Shown in pieces: positions 42,753 to 52,046 of a stretch of 64,000 nucleotides of DNA. Numbering within the stretch: the first letter of the stretch is position 1; every line of letters starts with the position of its first letter. Position numbers and translations under genes: made by a program. The stretch is from an uncultured Ectothiorhodospiraceae bacterium (lineage in GTDB: Bacteria > Pseudomonadota > Gammaproteobacteria > Nevskiales > Oceanococcaceae). The stretch lies in contig CAKZQS010000004.1 in assembly GCA_937141935.1 (NCBI GenBank), positions 186,001 through 250,000 of the forward strand, written 5' to 3'. Below the pieces are notes generated by a model that searched no databases, was not told the DNA's origin, and was given only the letters and a program-made list of their open reading frames with translations.

Positions 42753-43469
42753 ATGCAACGGATTCTTTGCGGTCTGGTCACCGCCGCGGCGCTGAGCCCG
42801 GCCTTCGCGGCCAGCGAGATCAACCTGGGCGTTTCTTCCGAATACGTCTTCCGCGGCATTCCGCAAAGCGATGGCGCCCAGGTCTGGGGCTCCTTCGACT
42901 ACTACATGGAGTCCTGGGGCACCTACGCCGGCATGTGGGTCTCCAACGCCGGCCTGGGCGGCAACGAAGAAGTGGACGTCTACGCCGGCTATGCGCTGAC
43001 GCTGGGCGAGACGCTGTCGCTGGACTTTGGCGGCATCGGCTACTTCGACCCGAGCGCGCCGGAGAGCGGCACCAGCACCAACAGCGGTGAGGCCTACCTG
43101 GGCGTCAACTGGGGCCTGTTCAACAGCTATGGCTACTACGGCTTCGGCACCACCGCCGAGGACGAGGACGAATACGCCTACGTCGAAGCCAACTACGAGA
43201 TCGAGGTCCTGCCGGACGCCCGCGTGCGCCTGCACGGCGGCTACTTCCTGGGCCTGGGCGACTACTACGATCAGTTCGCCGATGACGACTACATCGACTA
43301 CGGCGTCAGCTTCATCAAGGACTACGGCCTGGCCGGCCAGATCGCGCTGGCGGTGACCGCGACGACGATCGACGCCAACCATGGCTTCACGGCCATCGAC
43401 GGCAGCCTGGAAAGCGACCGCCCGCAGTTCACGGTGGGCTGGAGCCGCAGCTTCGGTTCGGCCTTTTAA
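42753..43469 (+). CDS. TorF/Gcw_chp family putative porin, second copy
   Basis: 238 residues from ATG 42753, with AGGA 8 bases upstream. A signal peptide (MQRILCGLVTAAALSPAFA) is followed by SEINLGVSSEYVFRGIPQSD, the same family start as the porin at 28911, then an aromatic and acidic beta-barrel ending FTVGWSRSFGSAF. It sits 71 bases behind oppF, with TATAAC at 42729 as a possible -10 lacking a well-spaced -35, so it may have its own promoter. A hairpin terminator follows. Substrate unknown; proximity to opp hints at peptides but proves nothing. Confidence 0.88.
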   Translation: MQRILCGLVTAAALSPAFAASEINLGVSSEYVFRGIPQSDGAQVWGSFDYYMESWGTYAGMWVSNAGLGGNEEVDVYAGYALTLGETLSLDFGGIGYFDPSAPESGTSTNSGEAYLGVNWGLFNSYGYYGFGTTAEDEDEYAYVEANYEIEVLPDARVRLHGGYFLGLGDYYDQFADDDYIDYGVSFIKDYGLAGQIALAVTATTIDANHGFTAIDGSLESDRPQFTVGWSRSFGSAF

Positions 43470-43545
43470 GCGGCGCGCATCGCGGCTGGCCCGCAGTTCC
43501 GCCCTGCCGGCGGCTGCGGCAGCACCGGATCACTGTTTGATCTTC

Positions 43546-43573
43546 AGGGGGAGCTTCGGGCTCCCCTTGTTTT
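43546..43573 (+). terminator. Rho-independent terminator after the second porin
   Basis: GGGGAGC, a TTCGG-type tetraloop region, then GCTCCCC form a stable stem followed by TTGTTTT. It ends 17 bases before the next start codon. Confidence 0.85.
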
Positions 43574-43589
43574 GCCCGGGGAGACCGTC

Positions 43590-44912
43590 ATGACCCAACT
43601 TGCCGACGCGCTGCAGCTGCCCTGCGGCGTCACCTTGCCCAACCGCCTGCTGAAGTCGGCCATGACCGAGGGCCTGGCCGACCCGCTGGGCCGGGCCACG
43701 CCGCGCCACGCCACGCTGTACCGGCGCTGGAGCGAGGGTGGGGTGGGGCTGCTGATCAGCGGCAACGTCATGGTCGACTACCGCTACCTGGAGCGGCCCG
43801 GCAACATCGTCAGCGACGGCAACGGCGGGGAGGCCACGCTGGCGCAGATGGCGGCGGCCGGCACCGCCGCCGGCAACCAGCTGTGGATGCAGATCAGCCA
43901 CCCCGGGCGCCAGTGCACGCGGCTGTCCAACCGCGAACCGCTGGCGCCGTCGGCGGTGCAACTGCGCCTGGGCGGGCTGTTCGGCCAGCCGCGCGAGATG
44001 AGCGAGGAGGACATCCGCGCCGCCATCGCCGGCTACGCCCGCGTGGCCGGGGCGGCCAGGACGGCCGGCTTCACCGGCGTGCAAGTGCACGGGGCCCATG
44101 GCTACCTGCTGAGCCAGTTCCTGTCGCCGCGCACCAATCGCCGCGACGATGCCTGGGGCGGGCCGCTGCAGAACCGCGCGCGGATGCTGCTGGAAACGGT
44201 GCGTGCCGTGCGCGCCACCGTGGGCCCGGACTACCCGGTCAGCGTCAAGCTGAACTCGGCCGACTTCTCCAAGAACGGCTTCACGCTGGAGGAGTCCTGC
44301 CAGGTAGCCCAGTGGCTGCAGGCCGAGGGCCTGGATCTGCTGGAGATCTCCGGCGGCACCTACGAGGACTTCGCGCCGCTGGACGGCAGCACGCGCAAAA
44401 GCGACAGCACCATCGCCCGCGAGGCCTATTTCCTGGAGTACGCGCGGGAGATCCGGCGCGCGGTGACGCTGCCGCTGGCCATCACCGGCGGCTTTCGCTC
44501 GCGCCCGGTCATGGACAGCGCGCTGGCCGAAGGCGCGCTGGACGTCATCGGCCTGGCGCGGCCGCTGTGCGTCGAGCCGGATGCCGGCCACAAGCTGCTG
44601 GCCGACCCGCAGTACCGCCTGCCCGAGCCGGAAGAGGGCCTGCGCCTGGGGCCGGGCGTGTTCGGACCCTATTCCTCGGTGGCGCTGTTCAAGGCGCTGA
44701 ACGTGCAGGCCTCCGTGGCCTGGTTTTACCGCCAGATCATCGCGCTGAGCGAGGGGCGTGCGGTGCCCGAGCCCATGGGCGCGCTGCGGGCCTACGCCCG
44801 GCACATGCGCGACGAAATCGGCCTGGCGATGGCCCGGCGCCGCCAGCTGCGCGCGGCCGGCCGCGACCTGCAAACCTACACCGCGGACGGCGCGGCCAGC
44901 GGCGCCGACTGA
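43590..44912 (+). CDS. NADH:flavin oxidoreductase, Old Yellow Enzyme family
   Basis: 440 residues from ATG 43590, with GGGGAG six bases upstream. FMN-dependent TIM barrel: PNRLLKSAMTEGL at the start, QISHPGRQ, and the catalytic pair region VQVHGAHGYLLSQFLSPRTNRRDD. The phosphate-binding end has ITGGFRSRP and DVIGLARPLC. It would reduce activated C=C bonds with NAD(P)H; the substrate is unknown. There is no Fe-S or second NAD(P) domain as in 2,4-dienoyl-CoA reductase. The converging kinase stop lies 17 bases away. Confidence 0.92.
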   Translation: MTQLADALQLPCGVTLPNRLLKSAMTEGLADPLGRATPRHATLYRRWSEGGVGLLISGNVMVDYRYLERPGNIVSDGNGGEATLAQMAAAGTAAGNQLWMQISHPGRQCTRLSNREPLAPSAVQLRLGGLFGQPREMSEEDIRAAIAGYARVAGAARTAGFTGVQVHGAHGYLLSQFLSPRTNRRDDAWGGPLQNRARMLLETVRAVRATVGPDYPVSVKLNSADFSKNGFTLEESCQVAQWLQAEGLDLLEISGGTYEDFAPLDGSTRKSDSTIAREAYFLEYAREIRRAVTLPLAITGGFRSRPVMDSALAEGALDVIGLARPLCVEPDAGHKLLADPQYRLPEPEEGLRLGPGVFGPYSSVALFKALNVQASVAWFYRQIIALSEGRAVPEPMGALRAYARHMRDEIGLAMARRRQLRAAGRDLQTYTADGAASGAD

Positions 44913-44929
44913 GGTCCCGCCGGGGGCGG

Positions 44930-47900
44930 CTAATTCTGCGTCACGGTGCCCGGCAGGCTGGAGATCAGCGCGGCAACCTCGCGCACATTCACCGGCTTGA
45001 CCAGGTGCGCCGTGAAGCCCACCTCGGTGGTGCGCTCGCGCTCGGCCTGCTGGCCGTAGCCCGTCACCGCGACGATGCGCGTGTGGTGCAGGTCCGGCAT
45101 CGCGCGCAGGCGGCGGGCGACCTCGAACCCATCGATGACGGGCAGGCCCAGGTCCAGCAACACCACGTCGGGGCGCATCTCGGCGGCCGCGCGTAGCGCA
45201 TTGGGCCCGTCCAGCGCGATGCGGGTCTGGTGGCCCAGGTCGCTCAGGTATTCGGACAATCCCTCCGCTGCGTCACGGTTGTCGTCGACCACCAGCACCT
45301 TGTAGGGCTGCTGGGTATGGGTGGCCGGGGGTGCGTCGGCGTGGGTGCCGGCGCCGTCGACCGGCGCCTCGGCCTGCGGCAGCGTCAGCCGGAAGGTGCT
45401 GCCGCAGCCCGGCCCGTCGCTGTGCGCCTCGATCTGGCCACCATGCTGCTGCACCAGGCTGCGCACGATGGCCAGGCCCAGCCCCAGGCCGCCCTGCGAG
45501 CGCTCGATGCCCTGCGCGCGCTGCGCGAACATGTCGAAGATGCGCGGCATCAGCTCGGGGTCCATGCCCACGCCGTTGTCCTCGACCTCGATGACGACCT
45601 GCTCGCCCCGGGGGTGGGCGCGCAGCGTGATGTGCCCGCCCGGGTCGGTGTACTTGGCGGCATTGGTCAGCAAGTTCGACAACACCTGCGTCAGCCGCGG
45701 CGCATCGCCATCCAGCCACAGCCCCGGCTCGACCTGCCGGCTCAGCCGGTGGCGGCGCTCCTCCAGCAAGGGGCTGGCCGTCTCCACCGCCGACTGCAGG
45801 ATCTCGTCCAGCGCCACCGGCGCCCGGCGCAGGGCGATCTTGCCGCGGGTGATGCGGGAGACGTCCATCAGGTCGTCCACCAGCCGGGTCAGCTGCTGGG
45901 CCTGGCGCTCGATCACCTCGCGCTCGGTCGGCAGTGCCTCCGGGTCGCGCATGCGCATCAGTTCCAGCGCGGTGACGATCGGCGCCAGCGGGTTGCGCAG
46001 TTCGTGGCTGAGCATGGCCGGGAACTCGTCCTTGGCGCGGCTGGCCTCTTCCGCCTGCTGGCGCAGGCCCTCGATCCGCTCCCGGGCGTTGACCTGCTCG
46101 GTCACGTCAAACGCGGTCGCAAGGACGCCGTCGACCTCGCCGTCCACGTTGCGCAGGGGGGCGTAGATGAAGTTGTAGTAGTACAGGCGCTCCTCGCCGC
46201 TGTCCGGGTTGCGCAGCATCGCGGGGGTCTCGTGGCCGATGTGCGCTTCGCCGGTGTCCAGCACGCCGCGCAGCAGTTCGGGGAAAGCCTGCTCGCGCAG
46301 CTCCGGGATCACGTCCAGCATCGGCCGGCCAATGACCTCGTCGTGGCTGCGCCCCCAGATCTGGCAGGTGGGCTCATTGGCCAGTTCGATGATGTGCTCG
46401 CGGCCGCGCAGGATGACGACCGGCGCGGGCGCCTGCATGAACAGCGATTCCAGGTGTTCGATCTGCAGCGCGGCGAGCCGTTGCGCCTCGCGCTCGCGCG
46501 CCTGCAGTTCGCCGCGCTCGCGCTCGATGCGCGCCAGCGCCAGCTGGGCGCCCACCCGCGCCAACAGCTCGCGCGCCGAGAAGGGCTTGACCAGGTAGGC
46601 ATTGACGCCGGCGCGAACGCCGTCGATGCGCGCCTCCTCGCCGGCGCGCGCCGACAGCATCACGATGGGCAGGGCCGCGGTGCGCTCGTCGGCGCGCAGC
46701 GCGCGCGCCAGTTCCAGGCCGTTCAGGCGCGGCATCATCACGTCGGTCAGCAGCAGATCCGGCGGGTCGGCCTGAATCATTTCCAGCGCCTGCTGGCCGT
46801 CGCAGGCCAGCTCGACCCGCCACTGGGGCGCCAGCAGCCGCTGCAGGTAGTCGCGCATGTCGGCGTTGTCGTCGGCAATCAGCACCCGCTCCGGCGGGCC
46901 GTCGAGGTCCTCGCTGCCGGTCAGCGTGTCGTAGAGCATGGCCTCGCTGTCGGCCGCATCCAGCGTGTCCAGCGCATCGGCCGGCAGCCAGCGCAGCGCC
47001 TCCTCGACAAAGGGGGCCGCATGATCGGCAAGGTTAGCCGGCGGTTGCAGGCCGGCACCGGCCGGTGTGCTCGGCAGCGCCGCGTGCAGCGGCAGGCGCA
47101 CGCGGAACAGGCTGCCGCGGTCGGGCTCGGATTCGACCTCCACGCTGCCCTCGTGCAGCAGCGCCAGCTCGCGCACCAGGGCCAGGCCGATGCCGCTGCC
47201 CTCCTGCGTGCGGCCGGCGCTGCCCTCGACCCGCGCGAAGCGCTCGAACAGCCGCCCGAGGTGTTCGGGGGCGATGCCGACTCCGCTGTCGCTGACCTCC
47301 AGCACCGCCTGCCGGCCGCGCGCGTGCAGCGCGACGCGGATATGGCCCCGCAGCGTGAACTTGAAGGCATTCGACAGCAGGTTCAGAACAATCTTTTCCC
47401 ACATGTCGCGATCCACCGGCACGGGCCGCGGCAGGGGCGGGCAGTCCACCTGCAGCTCCAGCCCCGCCTTGTCGCAGGCCGAGCGGAAGTTGCTGGCCAG
47501 GTCGCGGGTCAGCTCGGCGAGGTTGGTCGGCTCGCGCTGGGCCTGCATGCGGCCAGCCTCGATGCGGGAAAAATCCAGCAGCGAATTGACCAGCTTGAGC
47601 AGCCGCAGCGCATTGCGATGCGCCAGGGTCAGCTGCTGGCGGGTGGGTTCGTCGATGCCGGTCTCGTCGAGCACATCGCGTAGCGGCGTCAGGATCAGCG
47701 ACAGCGGCGTGCGGAACTCGTGGCTGACGTTGGAAAAGAAGATGGTCTTGGCGTCATCGATCTCGGCCAGCGCCTCGGCGCGGCGGCGCTCGGCCGTATA
47801 GGCCTCGGCGTTGGCGAGGGCCGTTTCGACCTGGGCGGCGATCAGGTCGCAGAACTGGGTGTAGTTGTCGTCGGCCGGCAGGCGCGAACTCAGCCCCAGC

Positions 47901-48802
47901 ACCAGCACGCCACGCAGCTCCTCGCCGCCGCGCTGCTTCAGCGGCAGGCACAGCGCATCGCGCGCGGGCTCCTCCCAGGGCCCACCGGGCAGGCCGAGCT
48001 CCGGGCACAGGCTGGCGCGGTGACTGCGCGTCCGCGGCAGGGCGGCCGCCAGCGGCCAGTGCTCCTCGGCCATGTCCACCAGCGGCAGGCTGTCGGGGCA
48101 CAGGTGGCCGGGGACCTCGTCGCAATATTTGGCCGCCAGCCGCAGCGGGCCCGGTTCGTCGCCCGTGAGGTAGAAGAGGGCGAAGGGCAGGTCGACGTTT
48201 TGCGCCGAAAGCACCTCCACCGCACGCTGGCAAACCTCCTTGGCGCTGCGGGCACCGGCGGTGCGGGTGCTCAGGTCATTCAGCGCCTCCAGGCGGCGCT
48301 CCCCGACGACCTCGCGAGTGGTCTCGGCGCAGGTGCAGAACAGGCCGGCCACCTGGCCGTCGTCGCCGCGCACGGGGCTGTAGGAGAAGGTGAAGTAGGT
48401 CTCCTCCAGAAAATCATGCCGGCGCATGAAGAGCTGCAGGTTTTCCCACCAGATCGACTCGCCGGCAAAGGTGCGCGCGACCAGCGGCTCGACATCGGCC
48501 CAGACATCGGCCCAGATATCGCGAAAGGCGCGGCCCAATGCCCGGGGGTGCTTGGCCCCCAGAATCTGCGCATAGGCGTCGTTGTAGAAAAAGGTCCGCT
48601 GCTCGCCCCAGGCCAGAAACATCGGGTAGCGCGAGTGCAGCAGGATGCCCACCGTGGCGCGCAGGCTGTTCGGCCATTGCGCCGGCTCGCCGAGCGGCGT
48701 CCGGCTCCAGTCGTGCTGGCGCATGCGCGCGCCCATGTCGCCGCCGCCGCTCAAAAAATCCAGGGTCTTGTCCGGGGCATCCTGCGGGGTCTGGGCGCTC
48801 AT
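44930..48802 (-). CDS. Hybrid sensor histidine kinase with two kinase cores and two receiver domains
   Basis: 1290 residues from ATG 48802 (MSAQTPQDAP); an ATG 28 codons upstream is possible but non-conserved in character. Order: PAS-like region about 35-165, GAF-like about 175-335, HisKA with His361 (SNVSHEFRTPLSL), HATPase about 465-572 (LLSNAFKF, DSGVGI, GSGIGLAL), and receiver about 638-755 with Asp687 (LLTDVMMP). Then come PAS about 785-905, a second HisKA with His933 (MLSHELRNPLAP), a second HATPase about 1035-1142, and a final receiver 1167-1285 with Asp1217. There are no membrane helices, so signals are sensed in the cytoplasm. No DNA-binding output regulator is adjacent. Confidence 0.93.
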   Translation of the reverse strand: MSAQTPQDAPDKTLDFLSGGGDMGARMRQHDWSRTPLGEPAQWPNSLRATVGILLHSRYPMFLAWGEQRTFFYNDAYAQILGAKHPRALGRAFRDIWADVWADVEPLVARTFAGESIWWENLQLFMRRHDFLEETYFTFSYSPVRGDDGQVAGLFCTCAETTREVVGERRLEALNDLSTRTAGARSAKEVCQRAVEVLSAQNVDLPFALFYLTGDEPGPLRLAAKYCDEVPGHLCPDSLPLVDMAEEHWPLAAALPRTRSHRASLCPELGLPGGPWEEPARDALCLPLKQRGGEELRGVLVLGLSSRLPADDNYTQFCDLIAAQVETALANAEAYTAERRRAEALAEIDDAKTIFFSNVSHEFRTPLSLILTPLRDVLDETGIDEPTRQQLTLAHRNALRLLKLVNSLLDFSRIEAGRMQAQREPTNLAELTRDLASNFRSACDKAGLELQVDCPPLPRPVPVDRDMWEKIVLNLLSNAFKFTLRGHIRVALHARGRQAVLEVSDSGVGIAPEHLGRLFERFARVEGSAGRTQEGSGIGLALVRELALLHEGSVEVESEPDRGSLFRVRLPLHAALPSTPAGAGLQPPANLADHAAPFVEEALRWLPADALDTLDAADSEAMLYDTLTGSEDLDGPPERVLIADDNADMRDYLQRLLAPQWRVELACDGQQALEMIQADPPDLLLTDVMMPRLNGLELARALRADERTAALPIVMLSARAGEEARIDGVRAGVNAYLVKPFSARELLARVGAQLALARIERERGELQAREREAQRLAALQIEHLESLFMQAPAPVVILRGREHIIELANEPTCQIWGRSHDEVIGRPMLDVIPELREQAFPELLRGVLDTGEAHIGHETPAMLRNPDSGEERLYYYNFIYAPLRNVDGEVDGVLATAFDVTEQVNARERIEGLRQQAEEASRAKDEFPAMLSHELRNPLAPIVTALELMRMRDPEALPTEREVIERQAQQLTRLVDDLMDVSRITRGKIALRRAPVALDEILQSAVETASPLLEERRHRLSRQVEPGLWLDGDAPRLTQVLSNLLTNAAKYTDPGGHITLRAHPRGEQVVIEVEDNGVGMDPELMPRIFDMFAQRAQGIERSQGGLGLGLAIVRSLVQQHGGQIEAHSDGPGCGSTFRLTLPQAEAPVDGAGTHADAPPATHTQQPYKVLVVDDNRDAAEGLSEYLSDLGHQTRIALDGPNALRAAAEMRPDVVLLDLGLPVIDGFEVARRLRAMPDLHHTRIVAVTGYGQQAERERTTEVGFTAHLVKPVNVREVAALISSLPGTVTQN

Positions 48803-48916
48803 TGGGGCCTGGGTTTCTCCAAGATGGCGGGCAGTCGGGGCCGCGCCGTGCCATGCCGGTGCCGCCCCCCGCCCGCAGTAATCCATGCGCCCGCCACCGC
48901 GTCAAGCCGGCGTGCG

Positions 48917-49924
48917 CTAGAAATAGAACTCCCGCGCCAGTTCGGCATCCACCTGCGCGCCCGGCGCCTCGGCGGCGGCCCGGGCGGCGTCGAAGTCCGG
49001 CACGGTGATGCGAATGCGATCGAGCGGGTCCTCGGGGATTTGCGGCAACGCGGCCACCCGCTGCAGGACCGGGCCGATGCCGCGGCCATTGGCCAGCTGG
49101 ATCGACAGGCCCGGGCGCGCGTTCAGCTCCAGCACCAGCGGCCCGTAGCGGCGGTCGAGCACGACGTCCACGCCCAGGTAGCCCAGCGGCGCCAGCTCAT
49201 AGCAGCGCGCGGCCAGCTCCAGCAGGCGCGGCCAGTGCGGGATCGGGAAGTCGGCCAGCACGGCGCCGGTGTCGGGGTGGTGGCTGACCGGGTAGTTGTG
49301 GTGCACGCCGCCGACCGTGCGGCCGCTGTGCAGGTCGATGCCGGCCCCCACGGCGCCCTGGTGCAGGTTGGCCTTGCCGTCGGATTCGCGGGTCGGCAGG
49401 CGCACCATGGCGCAGACCGGCACGCCGCGAAACACCAGCGTGCGGATGTCCGGCACGCCGTGGTGCGTGATCGGCGCGAACACCGGGTCAAAATCCACGC
49501 AGTATTCGATCATCGCCTGGTCGGGCAGCCCACCCAGGCTGAACATGCCCGACAGGATGTTGGACACGTGGTGGCTCAAGGCGCCCAGCGTGATCGGCGC
49601 GCCGCTGGCACGCAGGTAGTCCTGGCCCTGGCGGCCGCGCACGACCACGATGCCCTCGCCGCCCGCGCCGTGGGCCGGCTTGATGACAAAGTTCGGGTGC
49701 GGCGCCAGCAGGCCCTCCAGCGCGCGCACGTCGTGCTCGGTGTACAGCGTGCCGTAGAGCTCCGGCACGCTGATGCCGGCCTCGACCGCCAGCCGCTTGG
49801 TTTGCAGCTTGTCGTCCACCAGCGGGTACAGGCGGCGCTCGTTATAGCGCGCGATGTAGTGGCCGTTGCGCGCGTTCATGCCGACGATGCCGGCCTCGCG
49901 CAGCTGCTGCCAGGGCCAGCGCAT
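48917..49924 (-). CDS. RimK-like ATP-grasp ligase (alpha-L-glutamate ligase-like)
   Basis: 335 residues from ATG 49924, which overlaps the preceding stop (TGATG). The ATP-grasp fold shows NARNGHYIARYNERRLYPLVDDK, the nucleotide loop FVIKPAHGAGGEGIVV, and the metal-binding YLGVDVVLDRR plus LELNARPGLSIQLAN. Family members are annotated alpha-L-glutamate ligase-like and are predicted to form amide or peptide bonds. It is the last gene of a three-gene set with the transglutaminase-7TM protein and the retropepsin-like protease. The acceptor and donor are unknown. Confidence 0.9.
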   Translation of the reverse strand: MRWPWQQLREAGIVGMNARNGHYIARYNERRLYPLVDDKLQTKRLAVEAGISVPELYGTLYTEHDVRALEGLLAPHPNFVIKPAHGAGGEGIVVVRGRQGQDYLRASGAPITLGALSHHVSNILSGMFSLGGLPDQAMIEYCVDFDPVFAPITHHGVPDIRTLVFRGVPVCAMVRLPTRESDGKANLHQGAVGAGIDLHSGRTVGGVHHNYPVSHHPDTGAVLADFPIPHWPRLLELAARCYELAPLGYLGVDVVLDRRYGPLVLELNARPGLSIQLANGRGIGPVLQRVAALPQIPEDPLDRIRITVPDFDAARAAAEAPGAQVDAELAREFYF

Positions 49925-51435
49925 CAGCCCTTGCCCATCCACACGCTGCGAAAGCGCCAGTACTCGCTGAGCCGGTAGCCGGTGTAGCGACCCAGCAGCA
50001 GCGTGGCCGCCAGCAGGATCAGCAGCACTTCGGGGAACAGGCTGACCACGTGCTGCAGCAGCGGCTGGCTCATCACGATGAAGGCCGTGGCGGCAACCGC
50101 CAGGCTGCCCAGACCCTGGACGATGGCGTCCTGCGGGCCGTGTTCCTCCCAGACGATCGACATGCGCTCGATGGTCATGGCCAGGATCACCATCGGGAAC
50201 AGCGCCACCGACAGCCCGCGCTCGAAGCCCATGCGGTGGCTGGCGATGGACAGCAGCAGCATCAGCAGGATCACCAGCACCAGCACCGCCGCCAGCCGGG
50301 GCACCAGCAGCAGCTTCAGGTGCTCCAGCCAGAAGCGCAGCGCCAGGCCCACGGCCACGACGCCGGTAAACAGCACGCAGCCCCATAGCAGCTCGGTTTC
50401 GCGAAAGGCCAGCGCGATCAGCACCGGCATGAAGGTGCCGAAGGTGCGTATGCCCACGACATTGCGCAGCAGCACGACCAGCAGCGCGCCGAAGGGCACC
50501 ATCAGCAGCACCGTGTAAACGTTCTGCACGTGCAGCGGCAGCCCCAGCAGCGACAGCTTGGCCAAGGGGCTGTCCAGCTGTCGCGCCAGGTCCACCGCGC
50601 GCGGCTCGGCGCGGCGTACCGAGAAGCGCAGGTCGGCGGACTCGCCGTTTTCCACCGTCAGCAGCCGCCCCGGGCGCACCTGCCAGACCAGGAAATTCTC
50701 GGGCCGGCCCATGTCGCCGGTTTCCGGGTTGAAGGCCAGCCACTGCTGCTCGTTGTGCACCTCCAGCCAGGGTTTGAGCCGCCCCTCCAGCACGCCGTGG
50801 CGCAACTCCAGGCCGTGCACCACCCGGGCGGGGATGCGCGCGCCGGCCAGGATGTCGACCACCTGGCGGGCGCGGGCCTCGGGCGTGGTGGCCTCGTCGC
50901 GCAGCAGTTGCACGGCCGGGTCCGAGCTGGTGTTCAGGCGCAGGATCAACTGCCGGGCGAAGGAGGCGATGTCGGCGCTGCGGCCGCGCACGTCCTTGAG
51001 CAGTGTGTCGATGGCCGGCTGGAACAGCTCGGGGTAGTCCGGCACCTTGGGGTAGCCGGGGAAGGCCTCGCGCGCGCTGCCCGGGGTGTCATCCGGGTTG
51101 ACCGACAGGCGGTAGTAGAGCGCCTGCGGCCCGGCGACGCGGCGCGCCGACAGCAGCGCATAGCGCTGGCCGCCATCGAGCTCTTCGGCCAGGCCGAAGT
51201 CGCGCACGACGAAGTCTTCGTCGAGCACCTCGAAGCCGGGCGGGTTGCTGGGCAGCGCCAGCCGGGCCTTGACGTTGCCCTGGGCGTAGAAGCTGGCGCG
51301 TGCCTCCACCGTCCACACCGCCGAGGTGGCGTCCGGCTTCAGCGGCAGGCCCACCCAGGCGACCTTGGCGTAGATCATCGCCGCCGCGACGATGCACAGC
51401 GCCGCCGCCAGCCAGGCGACCGCCGGCAGTCTCAC
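49924..51435 (-). CDS. Inactive transglutaminase-like protein fused to seven membrane helices
   Basis: 503 residues, GTG start at 51435 overlapping the previous stop by 4 bases. One N-terminal helix (LPAVAWLAAALCIVAAAMIYA) leads to a periplasmic transglutaminase-like domain (TPEARARQVVDILAGARIPARVVHGLEL, HNEQQWLAFNPETG). I do not see the catalytic Cys in it. A block of about seven helices then fills roughly residues 300-490 (LLMVPFGALLVVLL, LVLVILLMLLLSIA, and on). This matches the known family of inactive transglutaminase fused to seven transmembrane helices, always linked to the ATP-grasp gene that follows. Confidence 0.9.
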   Translation of the reverse strand: MRLPAVAWLAAALCIVAAAMIYAKVAWVGLPLKPDATSAVWTVEARASFYAQGNVKARLALPSNPPGFEVLDEDFVVRDFGLAEELDGGQRYALLSARRVAGPQALYYRLSVNPDDTPGSAREAFPGYPKVPDYPELFQPAIDTLLKDVRGRSADIASFARQLILRLNTSSDPAVQLLRDEATTPEARARQVVDILAGARIPARVVHGLELRHGVLEGRLKPWLEVHNEQQWLAFNPETGDMGRPENFLVWQVRPGRLLTVENGESADLRFSVRRAEPRAVDLARQLDSPLAKLSLLGLPLHVQNVYTVLLMVPFGALLVVLLRNVVGIRTFGTFMPVLIALAFRETELLWGCVLFTGVVAVGLALRFWLEHLKLLLVPRLAAVLVLVILLMLLLSIASHRMGFERGLSVALFPMVILAMTIERMSIVWEEHGPQDAIVQGLGSLAVAATAFIVMSQPLLQHVVSLFPEVLLILLAATLLLGRYTGYRLSEYWRFRSVWMGKG

Positions 51436-52013
51436 GAGTCGGATCCGCCTTCAGGCTCGCTGGGGCAGCGGGCCTGGGTCAGAAAGGTGGCGCCGGCGTC
51501 GACCAGCGCGTGGTCCTCGAGAAAGCGCCGGCCCAGCAGCACCGGGTAGATGAAGCGCGAGCGGTCGGCCAGCGTGAACTGCGCGCTGCGCCGCTCGCCG
51601 GCGATGCAAAAGGACATGCGCACCACGGGGCGGCGGTCGTACTCGCCCTCGTGCTCCTTGATGCGCACCCGGCGCACGCGGCGGCGCTCGAGGACGACGT
51701 CGTGGTCCTTGCCATCGGTGTCCTCGACCTCCAGGCGGAAGCGGACCCAGTTGTCCCCGTCCTTCTTGAAGATCTCGATGTCCTTGGCATGCAGCGAGGA
51801 GGTCTTGGCGCCGGTATCGAGCTTGGCCTTGAGCGGGATCGCCCCCGGCTCGATCAGCACCTTCTCCACCCAGCCCATGCGCTGGCGCTCGTCACTGTCG
51901 GCCTGCGCGGCCGTGGCGAAGCTGCCGGCGGTCACCAGCAGCAGAGCGAAAATTCGAGCCGGCCACGCCTTGCGGCGGGCAGGGCCCAACTTCACGTCTT
52001 GCAACGTCAACAC
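51432..52013 (-). CDS. RimB-type retropepsin-like protease (ATP-dependent zinc protease family)
   Basis: 193 residues with a signal peptide ending TAAQA. The core reads GWVEKVLIEPGAIPLKAKLD then TGAKTSSLHA, i.e. the retropepsin D-T-G active-site motif, followed by RRRVRRVRIKEH and YPVLLGRRFLEDHALVD. The family is annotated ATP-dependent zinc protease or RimB, and partners RimK-like ligases. First gene of the minus-strand set, with a 4-base overlap into the transglutaminase-7TM gene. Export to the periplasm suggests that the substrate, or a ligated product, is outside the cytoplasm. Confidence 0.88.
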   Translation of the reverse strand: MLTLQDVKLGPARRKAWPARIFALLLVTAGSFATAAQADSDERQRMGWVEKVLIEPGAIPLKAKLDTGAKTSSLHAKDIEIFKKDGDNWVRFRLEVEDTDGKDHDVVLERRRVRRVRIKEHEGEYDRRPVVRMSFCIAGERRSAQFTLADRSRFIYPVLLGRRFLEDHALVDAGATFLTQARCPSEPEGGSDS

Positions 52014-52033
52014 GGAGGGTCGTCCCTGGCTTC

Positions 52034-52039
52034 TATAAT
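52034..52039 (+). promoter_or_regulatory. Perfect -10 hexamer directly before the aspartoacylase-like gene
   Basis: TATAAT lies 7 bases before the ATG at 52047, so a transcript from it would start at or next to the start codon and be leaderless. No convincing -35 sits 16-18 bases upstream. The 33-base gap is shared with the divergent protease gene. Confidence 0.45.
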
Positions 52040-52046
52040 TTTCGCC

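Noticed and set aside
45230..47683. 817-residue frame opposite the hybrid kinase
   Set aside because: No motifs, and the opposite strand has intact kinase and receiver domains.
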